This document shows, piece by piece, positions 1 through 6,892 of a stretch of DNA of 7,315 nt. The stretch's first letter is position 1. Every line of letters begins with the position of its first letter. Source of the stretch: an uncultured Ruminococcus sp. (GTDB lineage: Bacteria > Bacillota > Clostridia > Oscillospirales > Ruminococcaceae); contig CAMCOJ010000106.1 in NCBI GenBank assembly GCA_945876405.1, forward strand, positions 1 through 7,315. Direction: 5' to 3'. Below the pieces are notes generated by a model. The model ran no database searches. It was not told the origin of the DNA and saw nothing but the letters and a program-made list of their open reading frames with translations. The translations under genes and the position numbers were made by a program.

Positions 1-45
1 ACACAAGGAGTATCGTCGGCAGCGTCAGATGTGTATAAGAGACAG
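1..45 (+). other. Nextera i5-side sequencing adapter (not genomic)
   Basis: This stretch is library adapter. Bases 1-4 (ACAC) match the end of the Illumina P5 segment, 5-12 (AAGGAGTA) match the Nextera i5 index I know as S507, 13-26 (TCGTCGGCAGCGTC) are the read 1 primer site, and 27-45 (AGATGTGTATAAGAGACAG) are the 19-base Tn5 mosaic end. Genomic sequence starts at 46. The adapter supplies a false C-terminus, LSLIHI plus a stop codon, to the pilB frame that runs into it on the minus strand. It probably entered the assembly through untrimmed read-through of a short insert. Confidence 0.98.
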
Positions 46-1659
46 GTTGATTGCACTCTCTCCAAGCGTCTTCATTCCCTGATGCTCCACTGCATAGTTA
101 AACATATCCTGGCTGTCAGCACCCTTGGTAATCATTCGTTTTAATGTCTTGTCAATAAGCACCATTTCATGAATAGAAACTCGTCCCTTGTAACCTGTGT
201 TGTTGCACACATGGCAGCCATGACCTTTTCTGATTACCTTGATATCCGGACCAATTACTGCCGATTCTTCAGGTGTAGGTTCGGTTTCATATGCACAGTT
301 CTGGCATACCTTTCTTACCAGTCGCTGTGCCACTACTCCCACAAGTGAGTTGGCTACGAGGTACGGAGCAAGTCCCATGTCTTCAAGTCTGACTATTGAA
401 GATATGGCGTCATTTGTGTGAAGTGTTGAAATAACAAGATGTCCTGTAATAGCAGCCTTTACCGAAATTTCAGCAGTCTCCGCATCTCGTGTTTCACCGA
501 GCATGATGATATCCGGGTCCTGGCGGAGAAGTGCACGGAGTCCGACGCTAAAGGTCAGACCTGCCGGGACGTTTACGGACATCTGGTTTATCTTCGGGAG
601 TCCGCGTTCAACCGGATCTTCGATTGTTGAAATATTTACCGGGCGCTTTGCAAGGTGCTCAAGTACCATGTAAAGTGTGGTTGTCTTACCGGAACCTGTT
701 GGTCCGGTTATGTATATAATACCGTTCGGGGAAGAAAGCATCTTCATCATCTTTTCATACGCTTCCTTCTCCATACCAAAATGTCCTGCCTTATCAATGG
801 TTGTTTCTGAAGAAAGATATCTCATTACGACCTTTTCGCCGTATATCGTAGGGATAACAGAAACACGGACACTGATATTGTAGCCGTCAACAACTGTCTT
901 AAAGTTACCGTCCTGCGGTACTCTCTTTTCGGCAATATCAAGGTTACCCATGATTTTGATACGGGCAACGATGGATGCGTGAAGGGATTTTGCAAGTGTA
1001 ACATACTCAATAATCTGACCGTCTATTCTCATACGAACCTGTGTATGCTTTTCAAAAGGTTCGATATGAATATCACTGGCATTTGTACTGTATCCTCTTA
1101 CAAGAAGTGAATTTACAAGCTTGATAACAGGTACCTCATCTTCACCGTCTTCAAGTTCAAGGGTAGGTACTTCAAGATCCTCAACTGATGTATTTGCCTG
1201 CTTTGCTGCAAGCTTCGCACCGACTTCAGCATAGTTCTGGTCGATGAGTCTTTTTATTGTTGCACTTTCTGCAAGGTAGATTTCGAGCGGCATGCCGACT
1301 ATCTGACGGATATCTTCCTGCGCATAGAAGTTAAGAGGATCGGACATGGCAATCTGGAATCTGTTGTCATTCTGCGAAAGCGGAAGTACGTTATACTTGA
1401 CAGCAAGCTGTTTCGGCAGTTTTTCCGAAGCCTCAAGGTCTATGATGTAGTCATCAAAGTTAATCATCGGAAGTTCAAGTTTTCTTCCGAGGCTTTCGAG
1501 TACCTGGAGTTCTGTTACGAAACCGAGTTCCTGAAGGAGTGCGCCAAGTCGTTTTCCCTGGCCTGCTTCTGTCTTCTGGTAGTCAAGTGCCTGTTTGATA
1601 TGATCATCTGTGATGTATCCGTATTCTTTTAATACCTCACCTATAGGTACGTTTTTCAT
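46..1659 (-). CDS. pilB: Type IV pilus extension ATPase PilB (GspE/PilB family), 3' end missing
   Basis: Cytoplasmic hexameric ATPase that powers pilus assembly through PilC. There are 538 genomic residues; the frame then runs into adapter. About 20-25 residues seem to be missing, since the sequence stops just after MKTLGESAIN, near the usual C-terminal MrTL-x-E region. Residues 1-145 are an MshEN/GspE N-terminal domain with two tandem motifs (IGEVLKEYG at 6-14 ending in Q28, and RLGALLQELG at 37-46). An acidic linker spans about 155-177. The motor domain shows Walker A GPTGSGKT (319-326, K325), the Asp box IEDPVE (346-351), Walker B RQDPDIIMLGE (379-389), the His box TGHLVISTLHTND (405-417) and a zinc-type tetracysteine (C452, C455, C482, C485). 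The ATG at 1659 follows an AAGGAGG (1673-1679) after a rather long 13-base spacer. It lies 32 bases after the PilW-like gene and is the last gene visible in the run. The GET-RD sequence after Walker B suits PilB rather than PilT, as do the N-terminal domain and cysteines. A T2SS GspE is less likely given PilM, PilN and PilO next door. Confidence 0.95.
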
Positions 1660-1691
1660 AGTTAAGTGTTTTCCTCCTTGAATTCACTTTT

Positions 1692-2354
1692 TCAGTTGAT
1701 ATATGTATACAGCATATTTATTGTTTTATCTTTCGTGCTGATATTTTTCGTGATAACAATATGATCCTTTGCACTTTTATTCAGTATAGGAATACTACCC
1801 TGACGGGAGTAAAATACTTCATCATCACGGACTATTTCCACTTTAAAACTGATTGTATCCGGTTTAATTGTTTTTGAGTTATCAGTCGGATCAGTTATCG
1901 GATACTGTTCAAACGAAACTATACATGAGCATCCGTTCATTACAGTATTTCCGCCCAATATATTAACTGGGGTGCTTATTGATTTTCTCGTGAGAGACAT
2001 ACTGTCCTTTGTTATATTGATTCTCTCATAGTAAGGAATAATTTCCACGGTTTCAGAACCTTCCGTTCCTGTTATCTTAAGGTCATCTTCATCAATAAAC
2101 GACAAACCATTCTTAGTATTTATATCGACAGTTTCATCAATTTTTAAAGCTGTGGCATAAGACAGATGGTCGTAAATAAAGTTATATACGTTGTTTCCAT
2201 TATTCTGTGCCGCTCTGAAAAGTGCATTTCTTCCGAAAATATTGAAAGTGGTTATAATAACACCTGAAGCAATGGCTATAAGGATAACCATAATAACAAG
2301 TGATGTCATCACTTCGACAAGTGAAAAACCTCTCAGTTTATTTTTCTTTTTCAT
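1692..2354 (-). CDS. Minor prepilin, PilW/GspJ-like
   Basis: A 220-residue protein with a class III (type IV prepilin) signal. The short basic leader MKKKNKLRG ends in G9, and cleavage would expose F10-SLVEV with the conserved Glu (E14) at mature position 5. Residues 10-37 form the hydrophobic N-terminal helix that anchors the subunit in the membrane and later packs into the fibre core. The rest, about 180 residues, is a predicted extracellular domain with no family motif I recognise. Its size, larger than a typical major pilin, and its place after a PilV-like gene suggest a PilW/GspJ-type tip subunit; this is inference from size and context. Two cysteines sit close together as CSC (C142, C144). 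The ATG follows the previous stop by 24 bases with only a weak GGGG at 2361-2364 as a ribosome binding site. Its substrate role assumes a prepilin peptidase encoded elsewhere. Confidence 0.85.
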   Translation of the reverse strand: MKKKNKLRGFSLVEVMTSLVIMVILIAIASGVIITTFNIFGRNALFRAAQNNGNNVYNFIYDHLSYATALKIDETVDINTKNGLSFIDEDDLKITGTEGSETVEIIPYYERINITKDSMSLTRKSISTPVNILGGNTVMNGCSCIVSFEQYPITDPTDNSKTIKPDTISFKVEIVRDDEVFYSRQGSIPILNKSAKDHIVITKNISTKDKTINMLYTYIN

Positions 2355-2378
2355 AAATATCCCCGGCTCCCGTTTAAT

Positions 2379-2777
2379 TTATTCGCCGCCTCCTGCATTG
2401 CACGGCATATAAATATTGTATCTGACACCGTTTACATCACCGGTCACTACTCCGGCAACAGCTGTCTGTTCGTATTCTGTTATCACAGTTACCAATGGAT
2501 TACCATTGTTATCAGTACTTTTTTCCCTGACCTCAACCTTGTATTCTACTGTATCTTTTGTATCTGCTTTATCAGGGTTGTACTGGTTGATACAGGATTC
2601 AATCTCACCTATCGCAGCACCGTCCGAGTCCCTCAGGTCTTTTCCGTGCTGAAGAAGACTGGCTGAAGTGTTTACACCAACATAGGCTATTATCGTAACA
2701 AGTATGATAATAACCATGGCTATAATAACTTCAATGAGTGTCATACCCCTTAGTCTGGTTTTTTTAGTATTTAACAT
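2379..2777 (-). CDS. Minor prepilin, PilV/GspI-like
   Basis: A 132-residue prepilin. The leader MLNTKKTRLRG ends in Gly, followed by mature MTLIEV, so Glu is at mature position 5 and the first mature residue is Met instead of the usual Phe. A hydrophobic helix of about 25 residues follows (IIAMVIIILVTIIAYVGV). The exported domain carries two cysteines, C62 and C126, the second four residues before a GGGE end, which could close a C-terminal disulfide loop. I chose the ATG at 2777 over an upstream in-frame TTG at 2786, because GGGAG (2788-2792) sits 10 bases before the ATG but only 1 base before the TTG. The gene overlaps the PilX-like gene by 14 bases, so the two are probably translationally coupled. 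Identity as PilV/GspI type rests on short length and position between the PilX-like and PilW-like genes; a FimT/GspH-type minor pilin is the alternative. Confidence 0.83.
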   Translation of the reverse strand: MLNTKKTRLRGMTLIEVIIAMVIIILVTIIAYVGVNTSASLLQHGKDLRDSDGAAIGEIESCINQYNPDKADTKDTVEYKVEVREKSTDNNGNPLVTVITEYEQTAVAGVVTGDVNGVRYNIYMPCNAGGGE

Positions 2778-3204
2778 ATCCCTCAAACTCCCAGCATTTT
2801 TTTATCGTGTCATAATTCATAACTGCACACATTGTGTATTTCATATTTCCCGAAGATGCATCGGACTTTATTAAAATTATTTCATCTCCGCTTTTGGAAA
2901 TATTAACTGTAACCGGTTCATCAAGTTCAAACGTAATTTCCGCTTCACGGTTTTTGTATTTTTTTCCGTAATCATTTGATGAAGATATCTCCGAAATCTG
3001 CCTGAGTTCACCTTTTTCTATCAGATTTACTGTCAGCTCCACTCCGGAGCGTGCAAGGTATTCGGCACGGCGTGAAGCGATATTGTTAATTTCCTCTTCG
3101 GCATATGATTTGTTAATTGCCAGAAGTCCTGTCAGTACAAATGCCACTATAAGCAGAGCACATACCGACCAGAGCAGGGCTGAGCCCTTAAGTTTTTTTC
3201 TCAT
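2764..3204 (-). CDS. Minor prepilin-like protein, PilX/GspK-type, without Glu at position 5
   Basis: A 146-residue membrane-anchored protein. It starts MRKKLKG, a short basic prepilin-type leader ending in Gly, followed by SALLWSVCALLIVAFVLTGL, a hydrophobic helix (residues 8-29). The segment after it, RRAEYLARSGVEL at 45-57, resembles the helix in PilX/GspK-like subunits (often seen as A-x-x-L-A-x-S-G-x-E). The mature +5 residue is Trp12, not Glu. Absence of this Glu is known for GspK-type tip subunits, so this favours a tip role. Cysteines lie at C15 in the helix and C126 and C137 near the end. The ATG at 3204 is preceded at 6 bases by GGAGG (3211-3215); the frame stays open up to a TTG at 3234, but that start would bury the leader and I reject it. 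It is the first minor-pilin gene after pilO, following a 90-base gap with inverted repeats, and overlaps the next gene by 14 bases. The family assignment is by signature and context only. Confidence 0.78.
   Translation of the reverse strand: MRKKLKGSALLWSVCALLIVAFVLTGLLAINKSYAEEEINNIASRRAEYLARSGVELTVNLIEKGELRQISEISSSNDYGKKYKNREAEITFELDEPVTVNISKSGDEIILIKSDASSGNMKYTMCAVMNYDTIKKCWEFEGYVKY
2788..2792 (-). promoter_or_regulatory. Ribosome binding site deciding the PilV-like start
   Basis: GGGAG on the minus strand, inside the end of the PilX-like gene. It lies 10 bases from the ATG at 2777 but only 1 base from the TTG at 2786, so it supports the ATG. A second purine run, GAGGG, ends just 2 bases before the ATG and is too close to serve. 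Confidence 0.55.
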
Positions 3205-3210
3205 GCTGCA

Positions 3211-3215
3211 CCTCC
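3211..3215 (-). promoter_or_regulatory. Ribosome binding site deciding the PilX-like start
   Basis: GGAGG on the minus strand, 6 bases before the ATG at 3204. It fixes that ATG as the start and yields a leader of 7 residues of normal prepilin form. The upstream TTG at 3234 would place this site inside the coding region. Confidence 0.8.
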
Positions 3216-3237
3216 GTTTTCTCCGTATATACAAATT

Positions 3238-3290
3238 CGCAGGGAGATTTTTTCTGCCCTGCGTTTTGTTTCAGCAGGGTTGTCCTGCAG
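3238..3290 (-). promoter_or_regulatory. Nested inverted repeats between pilO and the minor pilin genes
   Basis: In the 90-base gap between the pilO stop and the PilX-like start, copies of the unit GCAGGG or its complement occur in alternation. CGCAGGG (3238-3244) pairs with CCCTGCG (3257-3263), and AGA/TCT inside the loop can lengthen the stem with one bulged base. GCAGG (3274-3278) pairs with CCTGC (3284-3288) around a 5-base loop. A competing stem joins 3257-3262 to 3274-3279 around an 11-base loop, and excludes the other two. In the direction of transcription no real U-run follows, so a plain intrinsic terminator is unlikely; mRNA processing, 3'-end protection of the pilMNO message or attenuation fit better. 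I infer this from base pairing only. Confidence 0.5.
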
Positions 3291-3294
3291 GATA

Positions 3295-4080
3295 TCAGTA
3301 ATCTGTTCTTGAAACAAGATCAAAACTACGGTCATACATATGTACCTTTATACCTATGCCGGCTTTATAGATGGAATTGCTGACAATCTTTCCTGTTTTT
3401 ACGATTTCGCCAATGGTCGGGATAGATTCTGATACTTCCTCTTCCGAACCGGATTCGTAAACAGCATCAAGGTCACCGCTGTTAAAATAAAATCTGCTTA
3501 TTTCCATGGATTTCTGATTGTAGACCTTGCTAAGAAATGAAATGATGTCTTCATATCTTCCGGAAACATTGTAGTAAATCTCTCTTGTGCATTCACCTGT
3601 TTCATACTGAAGCGATACATAATCACCGTCATCGGAAACAACTTTTCCTCCCTCAGGGTACATAGCGATTGCCGAGTATCCGTCAACGCTCTCTTCCTTT
3701 TCCTTGTCAACAGCACATTCCACTCTGACTGTCTCCTTTACAAGTTCGGAAATCTCCGAGCTTTCGATAGAGATGTTTGACGCAACCAGCATATTGGTAA
3801 TCATATCGTCCTGCTGGCTGTTTTCCATAAAAGGCAAAAACTCCGAACGCTTTTTCGCAAGCTCTTCTTTCGCTTCCTTATATGAAACCGCATCTATACT
3901 GTAGTATGCTGCAAGCATCTTCATATCTTCGTAAACCATTGTCATATTTTCTACCTTGTCAGCAAGTTCAGATTTTTTCTCAAGAACAGGTCTGTAAAAA
4001 TACTGCACTGCAATAACAAGAACAAGTACTGCAATAAGGACGGTAAGCGTAATCATCTGCTTTTTTGTGATATTTTTCAT
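3295..4080 (-). CDS. pilO: Type IV pilus inner-membrane protein PilO-like
   Basis: A 261-residue protein with a short basic N-terminus, one membrane segment (about 9-29), a predicted coiled-coil stretch (33-85, rich in Glu, Lys and Ala) and an extracytoplasmic domain. In the family PilO pairs with PilN to form the membrane frame that aligns the pilus motor with the outer parts. The segment NVSGRYEDIISFLSKVYN (171-188) followed by MEISRFYF (192-199) matches the helix-strand pattern of the PilO ferredoxin-like domain, and GIGIKVHMY near the end fits its last strand. An acidic loop (EEEVSE, 213-218) interrupts that domain. The start codon overlaps the pilN stop as ATGA, with a good GGAGG just upstream, so translation is coupled to pilN. 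At 261 residues it is a little longer than Gram-negative PilO. The primary sequence is divergent, so the call leans on order and topology. Confidence 0.82.
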   Translation of the reverse strand: MKNITKKQMITLTVLIAVLVLVIAVQYFYRPVLEKKSELADKVENMTMVYEDMKMLAAYYSIDAVSYKEAKEELAKKRSEFLPFMENSQQDDMITNMLVASNISIESSEISELVKETVRVECAVDKEKEESVDGYSAIAMYPEGGKVVSDDGDYVSLQYETGECTREIYYNVSGRYEDIISFLSKVYNQKSMEISRFYFNSGDLDAVYESGSEEEVSESIPTIGEIVKTGKIVSNSIYKAGIGIKVHMYDRSFDLVSRTDY

Positions 4081-4688
4081 TGCTCCTCCGCCTCCTTGTT
4101 TATATCGTTTTCATCAAAATATCCGGTTGCGGAGAATACATAAACATCTCCCTGACGAACATATCCTGTGTAGCTGATATAGCAGAAAATATTTTTTCCC
4201 GACAGCTCACTGACAAATCCGGAAGCGTCACGAACATCGTCAGCCTCTCCGCTGATAAATACGATTCCCTTATCATAGGATATATTTTTTATCTTCGCAG
4301 CAGCACCCTGACAGCTGAGAATCTCGCTTATCAAATCAGGTGTAAGCTTTTTTGTCTGCTGGTTCTGGGCCTCGATGTTCTCAATATTTTTAATATGCTT
4401 TTCGGAAATAAGCGTCAGAATCTGATTTTCATATTCAAGACGTTCAGCGCTTACACTCTGTTCAGCCGCTTCATCGGAATAAATCTTGCCATACAGATCA
4501 TCATACTCATTCTGTACACCCTTCATCTGTACATACATTATCACATAAATTCCTGCGAGAAATGCGAATCCTGAAGCTGCAATGAGTATACGCACCGTTC
4601 TGGGACTTATTTTCTTTTTTGTATCCTTCTCAACAGTTTTCTGATACTGCTGATAAAGGTTAATATTTTTTTTCTTCAATTTTCTCAT
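4077..4688 (-). CDS. pilN: Type IV pilus inner-membrane protein PilN-like
   Basis: A 203-residue single-pass membrane protein that partners PilM in the cytoplasm and PilO in the membrane. With numbering from the ATG at 4688, the cytoplasmic tail is basic and carries NINLYQQY at residues 8-15, a variant of the INLLP motif that PilM binds in known PilM-PilN complexes. One membrane segment spans about 32-54, then a predicted coiled coil (about 57-105), then a small alpha/beta domain with GIVFISGEADDVRDASGFV-type sequence (from 141) typical of PilN. An in-frame GTG at 4697 would add three residues; I prefer the ATG because the GGGGTG at 4695-4700 is then 6 bases upstream. The gap after pilM is 13 bases, and the stop overlaps pilO by 4 bases. 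The family name is well supported by the motif plus order. Confidence 0.84.
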   Translation of the reverse strand: MRKLKKKNINLYQQYQKTVEKDTKKKISPRTVRILIAASGFAFLAGIYVIMYVQMKGVQNEYDDLYGKIYSDEAAEQSVSAERLEYENQILTLISEKHIKNIENIEAQNQQTKKLTPDLISEILSCQGAAAKIKNISYDKGIVFISGEADDVRDASGFVSELSGKNIFCYISYTGYVRQGDVYVFSATGYFDENDINKEAEEQ

Positions 4689-4694
4689 ATTTGG

Positions 4695-4700
4695 CACCCC
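4695..4700 (-). promoter_or_regulatory. Ribosome binding site favouring the pilN ATG start
   Basis: GGGGTG on the minus strand, 6 bases before the ATG at 4688. Its last three bases are the alternative GTG codon, which has no clear binding site of its own within the usual distance. It is a weak site; pilN may depend on ribosomes arriving from pilM. Confidence 0.45.
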
Positions 4701-4701
4701 G

Positions 4702-5586
4702 TTACAAGCTGATCATATTTCCTATAGCATAAACAAAATCATTTACAATTTTCGAGCCGCGGTACTTTATTTCTTCAGGTGTATCCGCCGCCTGTACATT
4801 TACGCCGACAGCATCTGTAAGTCTTCTGTAAAATTCATGCCCTGCCGGAAAAAAGCCGCTGAAGTAAAAATCCGTTATATCATGATTGGTTTTTTCGGAT
4901 TTGTTGAACTGGATGAGATTCAGAAGTGTTTTTTCAAGTTCGTCAAAAAGTGCGGCATTATCACCCATATCAGCCATGAGTCTTACCCTTCTTGAGATTC
5001 TGTAGTAACCGTCAACAAAGAGCATAAAAGAAGCCGTATGCTTGTCAACCACAGCATATACAAAGGTCTCCTCGTAAAGTCTGTTTATGTTCATTATATA
5101 CTTTATCATACATGCCATGGCTATGTCAACTGATTCTATCTTCAGACCAATTGACTGGAACATCTCTATGTATTCAGCAAGAAAATCCTTTTCCACCATT
5201 ACTGCCAGAACTGTCGCTCCGCCGTTTTCATTTCGCGGGTCGATAACCATGTAGTCAGTAATCATATTTTCACGGTTTTCTATATCCTGAAAATTATCCG
5301 AAATAAGCGTAATCAGTTTTTTCCTGTCTCTGAGAAGAGGGACTTCAAGTAGTTTAGTGATTACATTAGTACCGTCTATAACAAGACTGATACTCTTTGC
5401 GTCAATCCTTGCCTCTTCCAGACTCTGCTTAAGTGCAGCCGGATCTGTAATTACACCGTTGATTATACAGCCTTCCGCAACAGGGCATTCTCTTATATCA
5501 TGGATATTCACCCTGTGTCCGGAAAAACTGCCTTTTACTATATGAACTTTTTCATTTGCTATATATACTGATGTTGTGATTCCCAT
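4702..5586 (-). CDS. pilM: Type IV pilus assembly protein PilM-like (actin-like fold, degenerate nucleotide site)
   Basis: A 294-residue soluble protein with no membrane segment. In the family PilM is an actin/FtsA-like cytoplasmic protein that docks onto the PilN tail and links the frame to the motor. Family-type patterns visible are the N-terminal strand pair (2-18), [20 protein letters not shown] (40-59), a SISLVIDG strand (66-72), the [11 protein letters not shown] segment (145-155) before the second half, and a FVYAIGNMI end (284-292). The usual first phosphate loop, D-x-G near the N-terminus, is replaced by [14 protein letters not shown], and the second is [12 protein letters not shown] (178-189). 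The GG of the adenosine region is reduced to SGFFPAG (243-249). It is about 50 residues shorter than Gram-negative PilM. Nucleotide binding may therefore be lost. It starts one base after the pilC stop, with GGGAGG (5596-5601) inside the end of pilC, so it is coupled to it. The call rests partly on its place before pilN. Confidence 0.82.
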   Translation of the reverse strand: MGITTSVYIANEKVHIVKGSFSGHRVNIHDIRECPVAEGCIINGVITDPAALKQSLEEARIDAKSISLVIDGTNVITKLLEVPLLRDRKKLITLISDNFQDIENRENMITDYMVIDPRNENGGATVLAVMVEKDFLAEYIEMFQSIGLKIESVDIAMACMIKYIMNINRLYEETFVYAVVDKHTASFMLFVDGYYRISRRVRLMADMGDNAALFDELEKTLLNLIQFNKSEKTNHDITDFYFSGFFPAGHEFYRRLTDAVGVNVQAADTPEEIKYRGSKIVNDFVYAIGNMISL

Positions 5587-5587
5587 T

Positions 5588-6844
5588 TCATATTTCCTCC
5601 CGTTCCGATATATCCTCCACTATAGCCTGCATCTCTATTCCGGCACCCGGATCCGATGCACCTTCGATGTTGCTGTACATGCTGAAAATCGGAAGCATAA
5701 CTGAACCGATTACAACGAGGACGAGACCTGCAAGTATAACTATCATGACCGGCTGAAGAATGGTGATAAGCTTGTTTATCGCAGTCTGTGACTCATACTC
5801 ATATGAATCTGCCGTACTGTTGAGCATCCTGTCAAGCTGACCTGTTTCCTCGCCGACTTCCACTGTCTGTGAAAGCTTTATATCGAAACCGTCAATTCCT
5901 TTTAAAGTCTCGGAAAGAGTATTTCCGGCTCTTACATTCTTGATTGCATCATCGAACTGTTCTCTTATATAGTAGTTTGTAATTGTATTTTTCGAAATAT
6001 TGAGACAGTCGATGATATTGATTCCGCTGGCATAAAGTGAAGCAAGTGTTCTGCCGAATCTTGCTGTGTGAATTATCTTTATAAGCGGACTTATCTTCGG
6101 TACTTTAACCGTAAACTTGTCCAGTACATATTTTACCGGATAGAGCTGGGCTACAAATCCGATAATCATAACGGAGATAACCGATATAAGCGATACGATA
6201 ATTACATTTTCCCTGATAAATGTACTGATGTTCATGACTATCTGTGTGATAAGCGGAACTTCCATATCCTCAAAGAGTTCGAAGAAGGACGGAAGTACAA
6301 ATGTGAAGAGTGCCATCATAACCACTACTATAAGTACAAGGAGGATAATCGGATAGGTCATGGCGCTCTTTACAGCACCGTTGAGTCTGTACTCCTTTTC
6401 GTAGTGAGCCGCCATCTTCTCAAAGGTCTGGTCGATTCGCCCGCTCTCCTCACCGGCTCGTATCATATTTATAAGCATCTCCGGGAACATTCGCCCCTGC
6501 ATCTCCATGGCATCGGAAAGAGGTACGCCTCGTTTAATCTGTGTTGTTATATTTGTGTACGCTTTTTTCAGCTTCGGTTCTATATCACGTCCGCTGATTA
6601 TAGTAAAGGAACGAACCACCGAAACGCCGGAACCTAAAAGTGAAGCAAGTTCACGGCAGAGTTCCGAAAGTTCATTTGCCTTGAGTTTTCGTCCGTAAGT
6701 GACATTAGCCTTTTCCTCGTAACTGATGAGAAAAAGGTTCTGTTGTTTTAATATTTCTCTGAGCTGTTCAGGTGTTGCAGTTGTAATCTGCCCTTTTGAA
6801 ATTTTTCCTCCCATATTGGAGGCCACATACTGATAAACTGCCAT
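5588..6844 (-). CDS. pilC: Type IV pilus inner-membrane platform protein PilC (GspF family)
   Basis: A 418-residue polytopic membrane protein on which PilB turns to insert pilin subunits. It has the duplicated GspF layout: a short N-terminal region beginning [10 protein letters not shown], first cytoplasmic helical domain (about 58-160, with GEESGRID at 131-138), membrane segments at about 163-190 and 214-235, second helical domain (about 255-355, with the matching GEETGQLD at 331-338) and a final membrane segment at about 362-388. This pair of GE[ES/ET]G repeats marks the family. Length is close to normal (about 400). After the last membrane segment it has a mildly acidic tail of some 28 residues (391-418), longer than I expect for PilC, which usually ends soon after the last helix. 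The ATG at 6844 follows GGGG and GAGGG sites. It is the first gene of the tight run that leads to pilB; pilM begins one base after its stop. Confidence 0.95.
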   Translation of the reverse strand: MAVYQYVASNMGGKISKGQITTATPEQLREILKQQNLFLISYEEKANVTYGRKLKANELSELCRELASLLGSGVSVVRSFTIISGRDIEPKLKKAYTNITTQIKRGVPLSDAMEMQGRMFPEMLINMIRAGEESGRIDQTFEKMAAHYEKEYRLNGAVKSAMTYPIILLVLIVVVMMALFTFVLPSFFELFEDMEVPLITQIVMNISTFIRENVIIVSLISVISVMIIGFVAQLYPVKYVLDKFTVKVPKISPLIKIIHTARFGRTLASLYASGINIIDCLNISKNTITNYYIREQFDDAIKNVRAGNTLSETLKGIDGFDIKLSQTVEVGEETGQLDRMLNSTADSYEYESQTAINKLITILQPVMIVILAGLVLVVIGSVMLPIFSMYSNIEGASDPGAGIEMQAIVEDISEREEI

Positions 6845-6892
6845 ATTCCCTCATCCCCTGATTTGTTTTTCTTTTCCTGTATAAATAAATTT

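Noticed and set aside
2764..3234. Longer form of the PilX-like protein from the TTG at 3234 (156 residues).
   Set aside because: It would add ten residues before a well-formed leader and bury the GGAGG site that sits 6 bases before the ATG at 3204.
3238..3270. Plus-strand intrinsic terminator: stem followed by TTTTGTTT.
   Set aside because: The shape fits, but no gene reads towards it on the plus strand, so it has nothing to terminate. The repeats make more sense in the minus-strand message.
4080..4574. Plus-strand open frame of 164 codons opposite pilN with hydrophobic stretches.
   Set aside because: It lies wholly within the reverse complement of pilN, has no convincing ribosome site, and its hydrophobicity mirrors the sense codons.
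6068..6637. Plus-strand open frame of 189 codons opposite pilC.
   Set aside because: It is antisense to an unmistakable PilC. Its product is a string of Tyr, Lys, His and Cys with no domain, so it is a shadow of pilC codon usage.
46..6844. Reading the cluster as a type II secretion system or a competence (ComG) pseudopilus.
   Set aside because: PilM with PilN and PilO is typical of type IV pili, ComG operons lack them, and the full PilB N-terminal domain and zinc cysteines are of the pilus type.
6845..6892. Possible promoter for pilC (a TATACA-like box about 30 bases before its start).
   Set aside because: No acceptable -35 hexamer lies 16-18 bases upstream, and AT-rich sequence gives such boxes by chance.
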